In this document: positions 7,798 to 14,191 of the stretch, in pieces
Position numbering within the stretch: the stretch's first letter is position 1
How the letters are laid out: every line of letters begins with the position of its first letter
DNA from: Syntrophomonas sp. UBA4911
GTDB lineage: Bacteria; Bacillota; Syntrophomonadia; Syntrophomonadales; Syntrophomonadaceae
DNA length: 18,496 nucleotides
Direction of reading: 5' to 3'
Assembly (NCBI GenBank): GCA_002398105.1
Contig: DHCD01000110.1
Span: 2,740 to 21,235, forward strand
The notes under the pieces: model-generated
Seen by the model: only the letters and a program-made list of their open reading frames with translations
Told to the model about the DNA's origin: nothing
Database searches by the model: none
Made by a program: the position numbers and the translations under genes

Positions 7798-8082
7798 TTA
7801 TTCCCTATTTTTATAATTCACGCAATAAATTCGGTATAATTCATTAAGGGCTTCATCCAGGGCCTGGCTGGCGGCCAGAACTTCAGGATCGGTAAAGCTT
7901 TGTTTCAGGGTTACGAGGTTTTCCAGGTGCTCACGCAGTGACTCCACCCGGTTGATAATTGCGGTGTAATCGGGCCAGGGAGTTTTATCTTCCTTTATTA
8001 TTTCTACCCAGGCTTGCTTAGTTTCAGCAATATCGTCTTCCCAAAGAATTGCTTGTTCTGCTCTTGCCGGTGATGATGACAT
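7798..8082 (-). CDS. Spo0E-like aspartyl-phosphate phosphatase family protein
   Basis: This is a 94-aa protein whose second half fits the Spo0E family: a helix INRVESLREHLENLV, a loop with SFTDPEVLAA, and the signature S-Q-x-L-D (SQALD, residues 72-76) followed by NELYRIY. Spo0E proteins are two-helix hairpins that remove phosphate from Spo0A~P and so delay sporulation. The N-terminal 40 residues are an acidic extension without recognised function, longer than in most family members. ATG 8082 is preferred; a TTG at 8103 would add seven residues but has no ribosome site, whereas GAGGGGAG lies 5' of the ATG at longer than ideal spacing. The gene lies 79 bases after a small XRE regulator on the same strand and may share its transcript, which would link that regulator to sporulation control. 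Confidence 0.7.
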   Translation of the reverse strand: MSSSPARAEQAILWEDDIAETKQAWVEIIKEDKTPWPDYTAIINRVESLREHLENLVTLKQSFTDPEVLAASQALDEALNELYRIYCVNYKNRE

Positions 8083-8143
8083 TTTTCCGCTTTCTCCCCT
8101 CAAACTTAACTTAAAAGCTTACCTAAGCCTTAATAAACCAAAA

Positions 8144-8157
8144 CTGCCGGATGGCAG
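8144..8157 (-). terminator. Weak hairpin with T-run after the small XRE gene
   Basis: On the minus strand CTGCC-ATCC-GGCAG is followed by TTTTGG, just past the stop of the XRE gene. A five-pair stem and short T-run suggest partial termination, so some read-through into the Spo0E-like gene is likely. Confidence 0.35.
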
Positions 8158-8161
8158 AGAC

Positions 8162-8377
8162 TCACTTATCATCCATCAGAAGATAATCTTCTACTGCCAG
8201 TCCTTCCTGCTTGCATAATGAATAAATTCCGCTCCACAATTTGGCCCCGCCTTGTTTTTCGCCGCGCAGGATGCGAAATAAATAGGAATAGTCAACTCCC
8301 AAACGACGAGCCAGCTCGGGAATAGACCAGTTCTTGGCTTCTGCCAACTGCTGTAATGCAGAACAATTGGCCCTCAT
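8162..8377 (-). CDS. Small XRE-family helix-turn-helix regulator
   Basis: This is a 71-aa cytoplasmic DNA-binding protein that is almost only a Cro/CI-type domain. The helix-turn-helix is WSIPELARRLGVDYSYLFRIL followed by RGEKQGG (about residues 17-44), with further helices to the C-terminus and no sensor domain. ATG 8377 is preceded by GGGGCTGG at suitable spacing; an in-frame TTG at 8392 has nothing upstream. It is divergent from a second XRE gene, and the gap carries two related palindromes, so cross-regulation of the two genes is likely. The Spo0E-like gene lies downstream on the same strand. Confidence 0.77.
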   Translation of the reverse strand: MRANCSALQQLAEAKNWSIPELARRLGVDYSYLFRILRGEKQGGAKLWSGIYSLCKQEGLAVEDYLLMDDK

Positions 8378-8426
8378 AATTACCAGCCCCAATTTTGCTT
8401 ACTGACAATGTTTAATTCAGCTTATC

Positions 8427-8440
8427 ATGTCTGCAGACAA
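8427..8440. promoter_or_regulatory. Candidate XRE operator, copy 1
   Basis: The 14 bases ATGTCTGCAGACAA contain a perfect 12-base palindrome at 8428-8439. The site lies about 50 bases upstream of the minus-strand XRE gene start and resembles the second site at 8473-8486. Confidence 0.55.
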
Positions 8441-8472
8441 CAGTCAACCATTTATGACGGTACAGAACATAA

Positions 8473-8486
8473 TTGTCTACAGGCAA
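8473..8486. promoter_or_regulatory. Candidate XRE operator, copy 2
   Basis: TTGTCTACAGGCAA matches copy 1 at 11 of 14 positions and has partial twofold symmetry. Its centre is 46 bases from that of copy 1. It overlaps the -35 of the plus-strand XRE promoter. Confidence 0.5.
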
Positions 8487-8501
8487 TATATGGGGTAGAA
8501 T
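8473..8501 (+). promoter_or_regulatory. Promoter of the plus-strand XRE gene
   Basis: TTGTCT (8473-8478) and TAGAAT (8496-8501) are 17 bases apart, placing a transcription start shortly before the AGGAGG site at 8517-8522. Confidence 0.5.
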
Positions 8502-8530
8502 TATAGAAAGATTTTTAGGAGGAATTAGAG

Positions 8531-8935
8531 CTGGATTTCGATAGAAAGCAATTTGCCAGTTTACTTACTCAGGCCAAAGGCGATAGATCTATCAATAGAT
8601 ATGGGAGCGATTCCGGGGTAGACCCAGGCTATATCTCGCGGCTGCTGCGAGGTATGGTTAAAAATGCCCCCAGCGCAACGATTATTAAGAAGCTGGCCGA
8701 CGCGGCGGTTAACGCTATTAGTATCCGGGATCTGCTGGCTGCAGCCGGGTATATTGACCTTTTACCGGATGATGGCAATGACGAGCACAGCTATTTATAC
8801 CAGTTTGAACAGCTGCAGCAATGGCAAAGGGTGATTGAGGAAGCAGCCCGCTACGATATTTCACCGGAAGAAGCTTTGGATTTTATCAGATCCTTGGGTA
8901 AATCAATGGCCCGAATCAGAAAAAATGAAAGTTAA
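8531..8935 (+). CDS. XRE-family regulator, probable CTG start codon
   Basis: This is a 134-aa helix-turn-helix protein. From the first in-frame ATG (8654) the product would lack its recognition helix, because the domain is encoded upstream: DFDRKQFASLLTQAKG, then SINRYGSDSGVDPGYISRLLRG. There is no ATG, GTG or TTG in that frame between the stop codon at 8516-8518 and 8654. CTG at 8531 lies 8 bases after a perfect AGGAGG (8517-8522), so CTG initiation is the best reading. The C-terminal part (IKKLADAAVNAISIRDLLAAAGYI, then a helical acidic tail ending in RIRKNES) matches XRE proteins that carry a short helical tail. It is divergent from the 71-aa XRE gene, with paired operators between. Ligand and targets are unknown. 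Confidence 0.8.
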   Translation: MDFDRKQFASLLTQAKGDRSINRYGSDSGVDPGYISRLLRGMVKNAPSATIIKKLADAAVNAISIRDLLAAAGYIDLLPDDGNDEHSYLYQFEQLQQWQRVIEEAARYDISPEEALDFIRSLGKSMARIRKNES

Positions 8936-9059
8936 GGCCACTCATTGATAGAGGTTTTCTGCCGACTGCCTCGAAAGTACAGCGAGCAGCATCATCTTCC
9001 CGGCAAGAGCCAGGGCTATGGTGTTATAAGTTATAAAACTGCGGAAATATTTACTTGGC

Positions 9060-9093
9060 AAGGGGCTCATAAAGAGCTCCTTTGTTTATTTTA
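9060..9093 (+). terminator. Hairpin with T-rich tail upstream of the DUF2889 gene
   Basis: Arms AAGGGGCTC (9060-9068) and GAGCTCCTT (9074-9082) pair with one G-U, loop ATAAA, followed by TGTTTATTTTA. It can end the XRE transcript, but it also lies only 28 bases before the next start codon, so it could act as a leader attenuator. Confidence 0.55.
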
Positions 9094-9121
9094 TGCTAAA
9101 TGATGAGGGAGGAAGTAATTA

Positions 9122-9946
9122 ATGGATTTTCTTATGCAGCGTTTCTGGCATACCTCAGTTGTTCGGAACGATGAGCATTACCTGACGGCAAAAACCGTCT
9201 ATATGGATTGTCGGCTGGAATGTCTGGCGGGGATGGAGGTAGAAGTTGATACTCTTAAAATTAAGAAAGCTTGGGTAGACCGGTTGGGCAGGCCGGGGAA
9301 AATGGCTGAGAGCCGGGAATATATTGAAGGATTGAAGGGCGTGGAAGCCTACCTGGGCGGCGGCGCGCGGTTAAGGCAGGCACTGCAGGTGGTCAAGGAG
9401 GAGCTTGAGCGTTCGCTGTTTAATGATTTGGTAATTGGGATAGTGCAGGCGGAAACCTTCCTCTACCGGGAAAGAGGTTATGACAGCGCTGATGATTACA
9501 ACCGGGCCTGGGAAGATTTTTACCTTGGTTCCTGCCGCTATTACAGCAACTTGGATCGGATTAAAACTTCCTGGGGAAATTACGTCGGTTTATCGGGGCG
9601 GGTAGAGAACCTCTTCGACCGCTGCAAGAGCCAGCAACTGTATCGAGATTATAAGGGTTATTACATTATTAACGGGAGCTTGATTGACTCTTTTCACCAG
9701 GTTAACACCAGTTTGGAATTGGATGAAAATATGAAAGTGACGGCGGCATATGGGCAGTTGCTTCGGGTTCCGGATGAAGTCTGCCGGGAATCAACTAGCC
9801 GGATGGAAAATATTAAGGGGCTGCTGCTGCCGGGCATGCCCAAAAAAGAACTGGCCCACCGGCTGGGAGCGGGACAAGGATGCGTACATCTAATTGATTT
9901 GGTGTACGACGGTGTAAAAACCCTGGAGCTATACTTAAGGCAATGA
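9122..9946 (+). CDS. DUF2889-domain protein with an internal duplication
   Basis: This is a 274-aa soluble protein of unknown function. Its C-terminal part matches DUF2889: a YYIINGSLIDS strand, SLELDENMKV, then IKGLLLPGMPKKELAHRLG and the hallmark GQGCVHLIDLV with a conserved Cys-x-His. The N-terminal half looks like a degenerate second copy: Y20-L78 aligns with Y180-G238 (EVEVDTLKIKKA against SLELDENMKVTAA; ESREYIEGLKGV against ESTSRMENIKGL). The Cys-His motif is not kept there. The linker (about 118-175) is rich in aromatic and charged residues. The ATG start 9122 follows GGGAGG at 9107-9112. It stands alone after a hairpin. No signal peptide or membrane helix is seen, and no function should be assigned. 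Confidence 0.68.
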   Translation: MDFLMQRFWHTSVVRNDEHYLTAKTVYMDCRLECLAGMEVEVDTLKIKKAWVDRLGRPGKMAESREYIEGLKGVEAYLGGGARLRQALQVVKEELERSLFNDLVIGIVQAETFLYRERGYDSADDYNRAWEDFYLGSCRYYSNLDRIKTSWGNYVGLSGRVENLFDRCKSQQLYRDYKGYYIINGSLIDSFHQVNTSLELDENMKVTAAYGQLLRVPDEVCRESTSRMENIKGLLLPGMPKKELAHRLGAGQGCVHLIDLVYDGVKTLELYLRQ

Positions 9947-10093
9947 TTTGCAGGCCTTTTTATATATTGGTGTATTTTATCATCCGGGTATTTAAAATAT
10001 AGTTGCTGATATTGGACTCTAAATAGATTTTCTGGCCTTTTTTCTGGCTCTGATTAGTTTTCCCACAGTCTGATTTACCTCTGCTTTTTACTC

Positions 10094-10123
10094 TTGACCT
10101 ATGAAAAAATAATTTGTTATATT
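10094..10123 (+). promoter_or_regulatory. Promoter of the gntR-ABC operon
   Basis: TTGACC (10094-10099) is followed by TTATAT (17-base spacing) or TATATT (10118-10123, 18-base spacing). The match is close to sigma-A consensus and immediately adjoins the operator. Confidence 0.65.
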
Positions 10124-10146
10124 TGTACTATGGCAAATAGTACAAA
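10122..10146. promoter_or_regulatory. Operator for the YtrA-type GntR regulator
   Basis: A perfect inverted repeat, TTTGTACTAT (10122-10131), five bases, ATAGTACAAA (10137-10146), overlaps the -10 end and the expected transcription start. GTAC-type inverted repeats are usual for autoregulated YtrA-subfamily repressors. Confidence 0.75.
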
Positions 10147-10160
10147 AAGAAGGTGGTCGC

Positions 10161-10589
10161 TTGTGGCTTGACATAAATCCGCGTTCCAGTATTCCCATCT
10201 ACCAGCAGATGGTGGATGGGATAAAGGAGGCGGTGGCTCGGGGAATAATGGTTCCCGGGGAGCGCATGCCCACGGTTCGTGAACTGGCTTCCGAATTGTC
10301 CCTGAACCCCAATACCATTGCCAAGGCCTATCAAAAATTGGAACAGGAAGGGATAATAGTCACCATGCGTTCCCGGGGAACCTTTGTCGCGGGACGTTCG
10401 ACTGTACGCGACAGGGAAGGGGCCAAGAAACAAGTAGCTGCTCTAATGGAAAAGGTAATGGTGGAAGCCTATCACCTGGGATTAAATCGGGAAGATCTCA
10501 TACAGCTTTTTGAAGCTAGTTTAGATGAGTGGGAAAAAGGGGAGGGGAATAATCATGGATTTGGCTATAGAGACGCAGGCGCTGAGTAA
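10161..10589 (+). CDS. GntR-family transcriptional regulator, YtrA subfamily
   Basis: This is a 142-aa repressor with a winged helix-turn-helix at residues 8-76: PIYQQMVDGIKEAVARGIMVPGERMPTVRELASELSLNPNTIAKAYQKLEQEGIIVTMRSRGTFV in pattern (key parts PGERMPTVRELA, NPNTIAKAYQKLE and RGTFV). The C-terminal tail is about 60 residues, too short for a FadR or aminotransferase domain, which defines the YtrA subfamily. Such proteins repress their own ABC transporter operon until the cell meets a wall-active antibiotic or a related stress. The start is TTG 10161 behind AGGTGG. Its end overlaps the ATPase gene start by 35 bases, so translation is coupled. The perfect operator upstream supports autoregulation. 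Confidence 0.88.
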   Translation: MWLDINPRSSIPIYQQMVDGIKEAVARGIMVPGERMPTVRELASELSLNPNTIAKAYQKLEQEGIIVTMRSRGTFVAGRSTVRDREGAKKQVAALMEKVMVEAYHLGLNREDLIQLFEASLDEWEKGEGNNHGFGYRDAGAE

Positions 10590-11523
10590 ATCCTTTGACG
10601 GAGTTAAGGCTATTGACGAGTTGTACCTGGCGGTTCCCGCCGGTTCTATTTTTGGATTGATTGGTCCCAATGGAGCAGGTAAATCAACTTTGATCCAGAT
10701 GCTGACCGGCATAATCCGCCCGGATAGCGGAGAAGGGTTTATCCTGGGGCAGAGTATCCGGGAAAAGAATGGCAGCATAAGAAACCGGGTGGGTTATGTG
10801 CCTGATGTGCCGGTGATGTATCCGGGTTTTACGGTAGCGGAGATGTATCGTCTGGGCAATAAATTATACCCCTTCTGGGATTGGGAGCGCTGCCGGGAAC
10901 TGCATCAGGGTTTCCATTTGGCCGAAGGCCAACGGATACGTAACCTTTCCCGGGGGCAAAAGGTCCGGGTGGCTCTGGTTATGGCCCTGGCTCTGCGGCC
11001 TCACCTGCTGCTGCTGGATGAACCTACTGCCGGCCTTGATCCGGTAGTACGACGTGCTTTTCTCCAGACTATTATTGAAGAAGTTGCCGGCCAGGGAACT
11101 ACTGTGTTTTACTCCTCCCATAATCTTAGCGACCTGGAACAGAGCGCAGACCATATCGCCACCCTATACCGGGGACGGATGTTATTCAGCCGTACCCTGG
11201 ATGAGTTAAAGGAATCGGTCCACCGTCTGCAGTTGATTTTCTCCGGAGAACCTCCGGAAGATGCCGTTAGATCATTGCCGGGCATTGTGGAGTGGCAGAA
11301 GAGCGGAAGGGTTATGACCATCACTGTAACCGGTCGCCTGGATAGTATTTGCCCTGGGTTAGCGCTGCTGGAGCCGGAATTGGTTAAGGAATTGAATCTT
11401 GACCTGGAGAGTATTTTCATAGCTTTCATGAGATCAGAGGGCTACTATTTGGGAAGTGAGAAATGGGAAGTAGGAAGTGAGAAGGGGAAAGACGGAAGTG
11501 CTAAAGAGGATGCGGAGCAATGA
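10555..11523 (+). CDS. ABC transporter ATP-binding protein (YtrB/BcrA-like)
   Basis: This is a 322-aa ATPase subunit. Walker A GPNGAGKST begins at residue 37, the signature LSRGQK is at 131-136, Walker B LLLLDEP is at 151-157 with catalytic E156, followed by the D-loop AGLD, and the H-loop is SSHNLSDLE (H189). The Q-loop position reads VGYVPD, as in drug-export ATPases of this class. After residue 215 comes a C-terminal accessory domain. The last 23 residues are three imperfect 7-residue repeats (GSEKWEV, GSEKGKD, GSAKEDA) that look like an added low-complexity tail. ATG 10555 has GGGGAGGGG upstream, and an in-frame start at 10525 is unnecessary. It works with the permease encoded downstream; the substrate is unknown, but the YtrA context suggests wall-active compounds. 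Confidence 0.88.
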   Translation: MDLAIETQALSKSFDGVKAIDELYLAVPAGSIFGLIGPNGAGKSTLIQMLTGIIRPDSGEGFILGQSIREKNGSIRNRVGYVPDVPVMYPGFTVAEMYRLGNKLYPFWDWERCRELHQGFHLAEGQRIRNLSRGQKVRVALVMALALRPHLLLLDEPTAGLDPVVRRAFLQTIIEEVAGQGTTVFYSSHNLSDLEQSADHIATLYRGRMLFSRTLDELKESVHRLQLIFSGEPPEDAVRSLPGIVEWQKSGRVMTITVTGRLDSICPGLALLEPELVKELNLDLESIFIAFMRSEGYYLGSEKWEVGSEKGKDGSAKEDAEQ

Positions 11524-11581
11524 GAGGCTTCATTCTGAGTCGGCCTTGCCCATGCGAAAATACCTGCAGAGGAGTGGTGAG

Positions 11582-12595
11582 ATGAGGATAATGCGAGGTC
11601 TGTTGTGGAAAGAGTGGCGACAGTACGGCTGGACTTTCGGGCTGGCTTTTATAGTCATCAGCCTGGAGCCGGTTTTGGTCCCGATAAGCTATTGGCTATA
11701 CCGGGTGGGGAACAGAGATGCCTGGTCATATGGGATCAAGGCTATCCTGGCGCCAGGCCTTTCGACTACCGAAACTACCGCTATGATCGTGGCGGTGCTG
11801 CTGGCAGCGCTGATGCTGGCCGGAGAGCGGGGCAGCGGGCTTAATTATCTGGTAAGTACCCCGGTAAGCCGACGGCAAATCATAGCGGCCAAGTTTATCA
11901 GCGGCAGTCTGGCCCTTACCGTCATAATGGCTGCCATAACTCTGTTTCTGCTGGTGGCAGGGCATCTGTTGCCGGCCCAGTACAGTAACCAGGAGGTGCT
12001 GCCCTGGGCGCTTGTGACTACTGCTGCTCTACTTTGCCTGTTCAGCCTGGCCCTGCTGATGGCCTCCTTATCCCGGGGAGTTCTTTCGGCGGCTCTTTTT
12101 ACCGCTATTATTATGGCTCTCCCCTGGATGCTGACCAGCCAAATACTATACGTAATGCAGCAGTTTTACCAGGTATCCGCTACCTTGGAGCTTAAGGCTC
12201 GCTATATAGTAACCTATCTATTTATTCCCGACTACATAAGCCGGGACGGACGTTACATCTGGGACAGCAACGGTAATATGGTTATTGACCGGATAACCCC
12301 CGATTATCCGCTGGAGACTGCCCTTCTGCTGCTGGCGGCGCTATGCTTTCTGGGGCTCGCCATTAAGATTTTTGAAAAGAATCCCCTGGAACGTCAGGGT
12401 GAGCTATTGCTTTTCGGCAACTTCAAGCAAATCGGGCTGCTGTTTTTCTCATTCCTGGGAGCCATGGCATGGGCCGAGGATGTGGGCACGTCATTATTAT
12501 CATTTTTCGGCTATTTTTTGGTTATGTGGCTGGGAATATACCTGGCTATGGTTCTGGTAGTGTGGATAGTGGCCTGGGTGCTTCAGAACCGCTGA
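11582..12595 (+). CDS. ABC-2 type transporter permease
   Basis: This is a 337-aa integral membrane subunit starting MRIMRGLLWKEWRQYGW, the N-terminal pattern of ABC-2 permeases (a short amphipathic leader with KEW before the first helix). About eight hydrophobic segments follow, with a long hydrophilic loop between the sixth and seventh that contains RDGRYIWDSNGN. The internal segment GERGSGLNYLVSTPVSRRQIIAAKF is the typical coupling helix region (key residues GE, L-S-P, R). ATG 11582 has GAGGAGTGG upstream; longer in-frame starts from 11477 overlap the ATPase repeat tail and look spurious. It is the third gene of the GntR-controlled operon. Substrate unknown. Confidence 0.84.
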   Translation: MRIMRGLLWKEWRQYGWTFGLAFIVISLEPVLVPISYWLYRVGNRDAWSYGIKAILAPGLSTTETTAMIVAVLLAALMLAGERGSGLNYLVSTPVSRRQIIAAKFISGSLALTVIMAAITLFLLVAGHLLPAQYSNQEVLPWALVTTAALLCLFSLALLMASLSRGVLSAALFTAIIMALPWMLTSQILYVMQQFYQVSATLELKARYIVTYLFIPDYISRDGRYIWDSNGNMVIDRITPDYPLETALLLLAALCFLGLAIKIFEKNPLERQGELLLFGNFKQIGLLFFSFLGAMAWAEDVGTSLLSFFGYFLVMWLGIYLAMVLVVWIVAWVLQNR

Positions 12596-12699
12596 AAATG
12601 TGGAGGGTATCTCACCTGATGAAGGCCAACCTCCTGCAAAACCCATGGGCGATGATGTTATTGCGATATGGTCAAAGCAGGCACAGAAAATTGATAACT

Positions 12700-12740
12700 A
12701 TAATAGTCCTGATTTCATAAGATGTAACAAGGACTATTAT
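12700..12740 (+). promoter_or_regulatory. Perfect leader hairpin abutting a ribosome binding site
   Basis: ATAATAGTCCT (12700-12710) and AGGACTATTAT (12730-12740) form a perfect 11-pair stem with a 19-base loop. It ends directly before GGAGGTGA (12741-12748). There is no T-run, so it is not a terminator. It may control translation or RNA stability, or be an operator. Confidence 0.55.
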
Positions 12741-12752
12741 GGAGGTGAACCT

Positions 12753-13484
12753 ATGGCTGATGATTTTGTTCTGGGCAGTCGGGTTTTAAGGCGGGGCGAC
12801 GCCGGCAGCGATGTGGAATTGACCCAGAATTTGCTTAAAGTACTGCCGGAGCCGATGGGTACCCAGATCAGTATGGCGGAAAAAGGGTTGTTTGGTCAGG
12901 AGACGGAAATGGCAGTCAAGAAGTTTCAGAAGTATTTTGGTTTGGCTGTCAATGGTGAAGTAGGAAAGAAAACCTTTCTTTTTTTGGGGATACCGACAGG
13001 ATCTTACCTTCCTTCTGGCGCTTCCTTATTCGGAGCTCGCACTTTGCAGCGCGGCTCCTTCGGTTATGATGTCTGGGTGCTGCAAAACCGCCTGGCTACG
13101 ACCGCCAAAAAATTTGCCCAGGCTCTGGGCGGACCGGCGGATAAAAGTTTTGGCTCCAGAACTGAGACGGCGGTAAAAACGTTTCAACAGGATGTACACC
13201 TGACGGCCGATGGGGTCGTGGGCCCCAAAACTTTTTTCCAGTTATATAACTTTGCCGGTATGGGAGCCAGGAAACTGCAGAGAAATCGCGGGGATCGTAA
13301 TCGGGGTTATGATGTTTACTGGTTGCAGCGCAGTCTTAAGGATCAGGGTTATTATGAAGGCAAACTGGACGCTATCTTTGGCCCGCTTACGGAAGAGGCG
13401 GTAAAAAAGCTGCAGACTGCGGTGGGGATAAAAGTTGACGGCGTTGTGGGCGCCCAGACTTTTTATCATCTGGCCAGTTTCTGA
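12753..13484 (+). CDS. Protein of three peptidoglycan-binding (PG_binding_1) modules
   Basis: The 243 aa consist almost wholly of three tandem peptidoglycan-binding modules, at about residues 9-79, 95-166 and 172-241. Each has the leading R-L-x-R-G...DV..LQ helix, the FG..TE.AVK.FQ helix and a final DGVVG..TF..L (NGEVGKKTF, DGVVGPKTF and DGVVGAQTF). No hydrolase domain, signal peptide or membrane segment is visible, which is odd for a wall-binding protein. Non-classical release, deposition in the spore during sporulation, or intracellular use are all possible. ATG 12753 has a near-perfect GGAGGTGA at 12741-12748. The 157-base gap from the permease and the hairpin suggest separate control from the ABC operon. 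Confidence 0.85.
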   Translation: MADDFVLGSRVLRRGDAGSDVELTQNLLKVLPEPMGTQISMAEKGLFGQETEMAVKKFQKYFGLAVNGEVGKKTFLFLGIPTGSYLPSGASLFGARTLQRGSFGYDVWVLQNRLATTAKKFAQALGGPADKSFGSRTETAVKTFQQDVHLTADGVVGPKTFFQLYNFAGMGARKLQRNRGDRNRGYDVYWLQRSLKDQGYYEGKLDAIFGPLTEEAVKKLQTAVGIKVDGVVGAQTFYHLASF

Positions 13485-13498
13485 TGTTGACCGGGAGT

Positions 13499-13539
13499 AA
13501 AAAAATCGCGGTTACTAAAATATGTAGCCGCGACTTTTT
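13499..13539. terminator. Bidirectional rho-independent terminator
   Basis: Arms TCGCGGTTAC (13506-13515) and GTAGCCGCGA (13524-13533) pair over ten positions with one G-U, with an A-run on the left and CTTTTT on the right. It serves the peptidoglycan-binding gene (+) and the nitroreductase gene (-). Confidence 0.85.
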
Positions 13540-13580
13540 AAAACCTGAATTTAAATAAGGCTCCTGGCAGATCCCGGGTT

Positions 13581-14099
13581 TCACCATTTATTCCAGCGCA
13601 CTATTTCCTCCAGAGAACGGCGGGGAGGCAAGGGTGGATTTGCCGCAGCTTTGCCTAATGGTATCAGGGAAACGACCCGGAAATCATCGGGCAGAGCCAG
13701 CAATTCTTTTACGGCGGCTTCCTTAAAAGCCCCCACCCAGCAACTGCCATAGCCTAGGGCACAGGCAGCCAGCAGCATATTCTGGGTAGCATTGGCGGCG
13801 TCCAGGCGAGTATAATAATTGCGGCCCGTATCTCCAAATTTAGATGAACGCTCCGGGTCAACACAGACCACGATAACCACGGGCGCCTGGGCTATCAGGT
13901 CCTGACCCAGGGCAGCCTTATGTAACTGCGACTTTACCTGTGGGTCTTTAACCACAATAAAATAGCACGGTTGTAGATTACCGGCCGAGGGAGCCAACCG
14001 TCCTGCCTCCAATATTTTCATAATATCCGCATCATTGACAGGGTCGCTTTTATAGTGCCTTATACTGCGTCTTTGGTTGATAACTTCAAAACAATCCAA
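13581..14099 (-). CDS. Nitroreductase family protein
   Basis: This is a 172-aa FMN-dependent oxidoreductase of the nitroreductase fold. The N-terminus CFEVINQRRSIRHYKSDPV contains the FMN-phosphate-binding RRSIR motif, followed by AGRLAPSAGNLQPCYFIVV (the APSAGNLQP flavin contact) and the later GSCWVGAF and LIPLGKA segments. These enzymes reduce nitro groups, quinones or flavins with NAD(P)H; at 170-180 aa this is one of the small Firmicutes members. The start is TTG 14099, 8 bases after a perfect AGGAGG (14113-14108). A TTG at 14120 would place that site inside the gene. Promoter elements with a small inverted repeat lie at 14127-14151. Confidence 0.88.
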   Translation of the reverse strand: MDCFEVINQRRSIRHYKSDPVNDADIMKILEAGRLAPSAGNLQPCYFIVVKDPQVKSQLHKAALGQDLIAQAPVVIVVCVDPERSSKFGDTGRNYYTRLDAANATQNMLLAACALGYGSCWVGAFKEAAVKELLALPDDFRVVSLIPLGKAAANPPLPPRRSLEEIVRWNKW

Positions 14100-14126
14100 T
14101 CTGCATCCCTCCTGGTCCAATATTTT

Positions 14127-14151
14127 AACTAAATTATAGCAGAGTTTAGTT
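14127..14151 (-). promoter_or_regulatory. -10 element within a short inverted repeat, nitroreductase gene
   Basis: AACTAAA (14127-14133) and TTTAGTT (14145-14151) are perfect inverted arms 11 bases apart. They flank and overlap a perfect minus-strand TATAAT (14138-14133). No convincing -35 is seen, so activator or repressor control is possible. Confidence 0.35.
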
Positions 14152-14191
14152 TATATAGCATGAGCCAGCTCTCCGGGGAAGGAATTTAAAG

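Noticed and set aside
9937..9960. Terminator at the end of the DUF2889 gene
   Set aside because: AAGGC/GCCTT with a 12-base loop overlaps the stop codon, and the stem is only five pairs. The T-rich run after it is suggestive but not enough.
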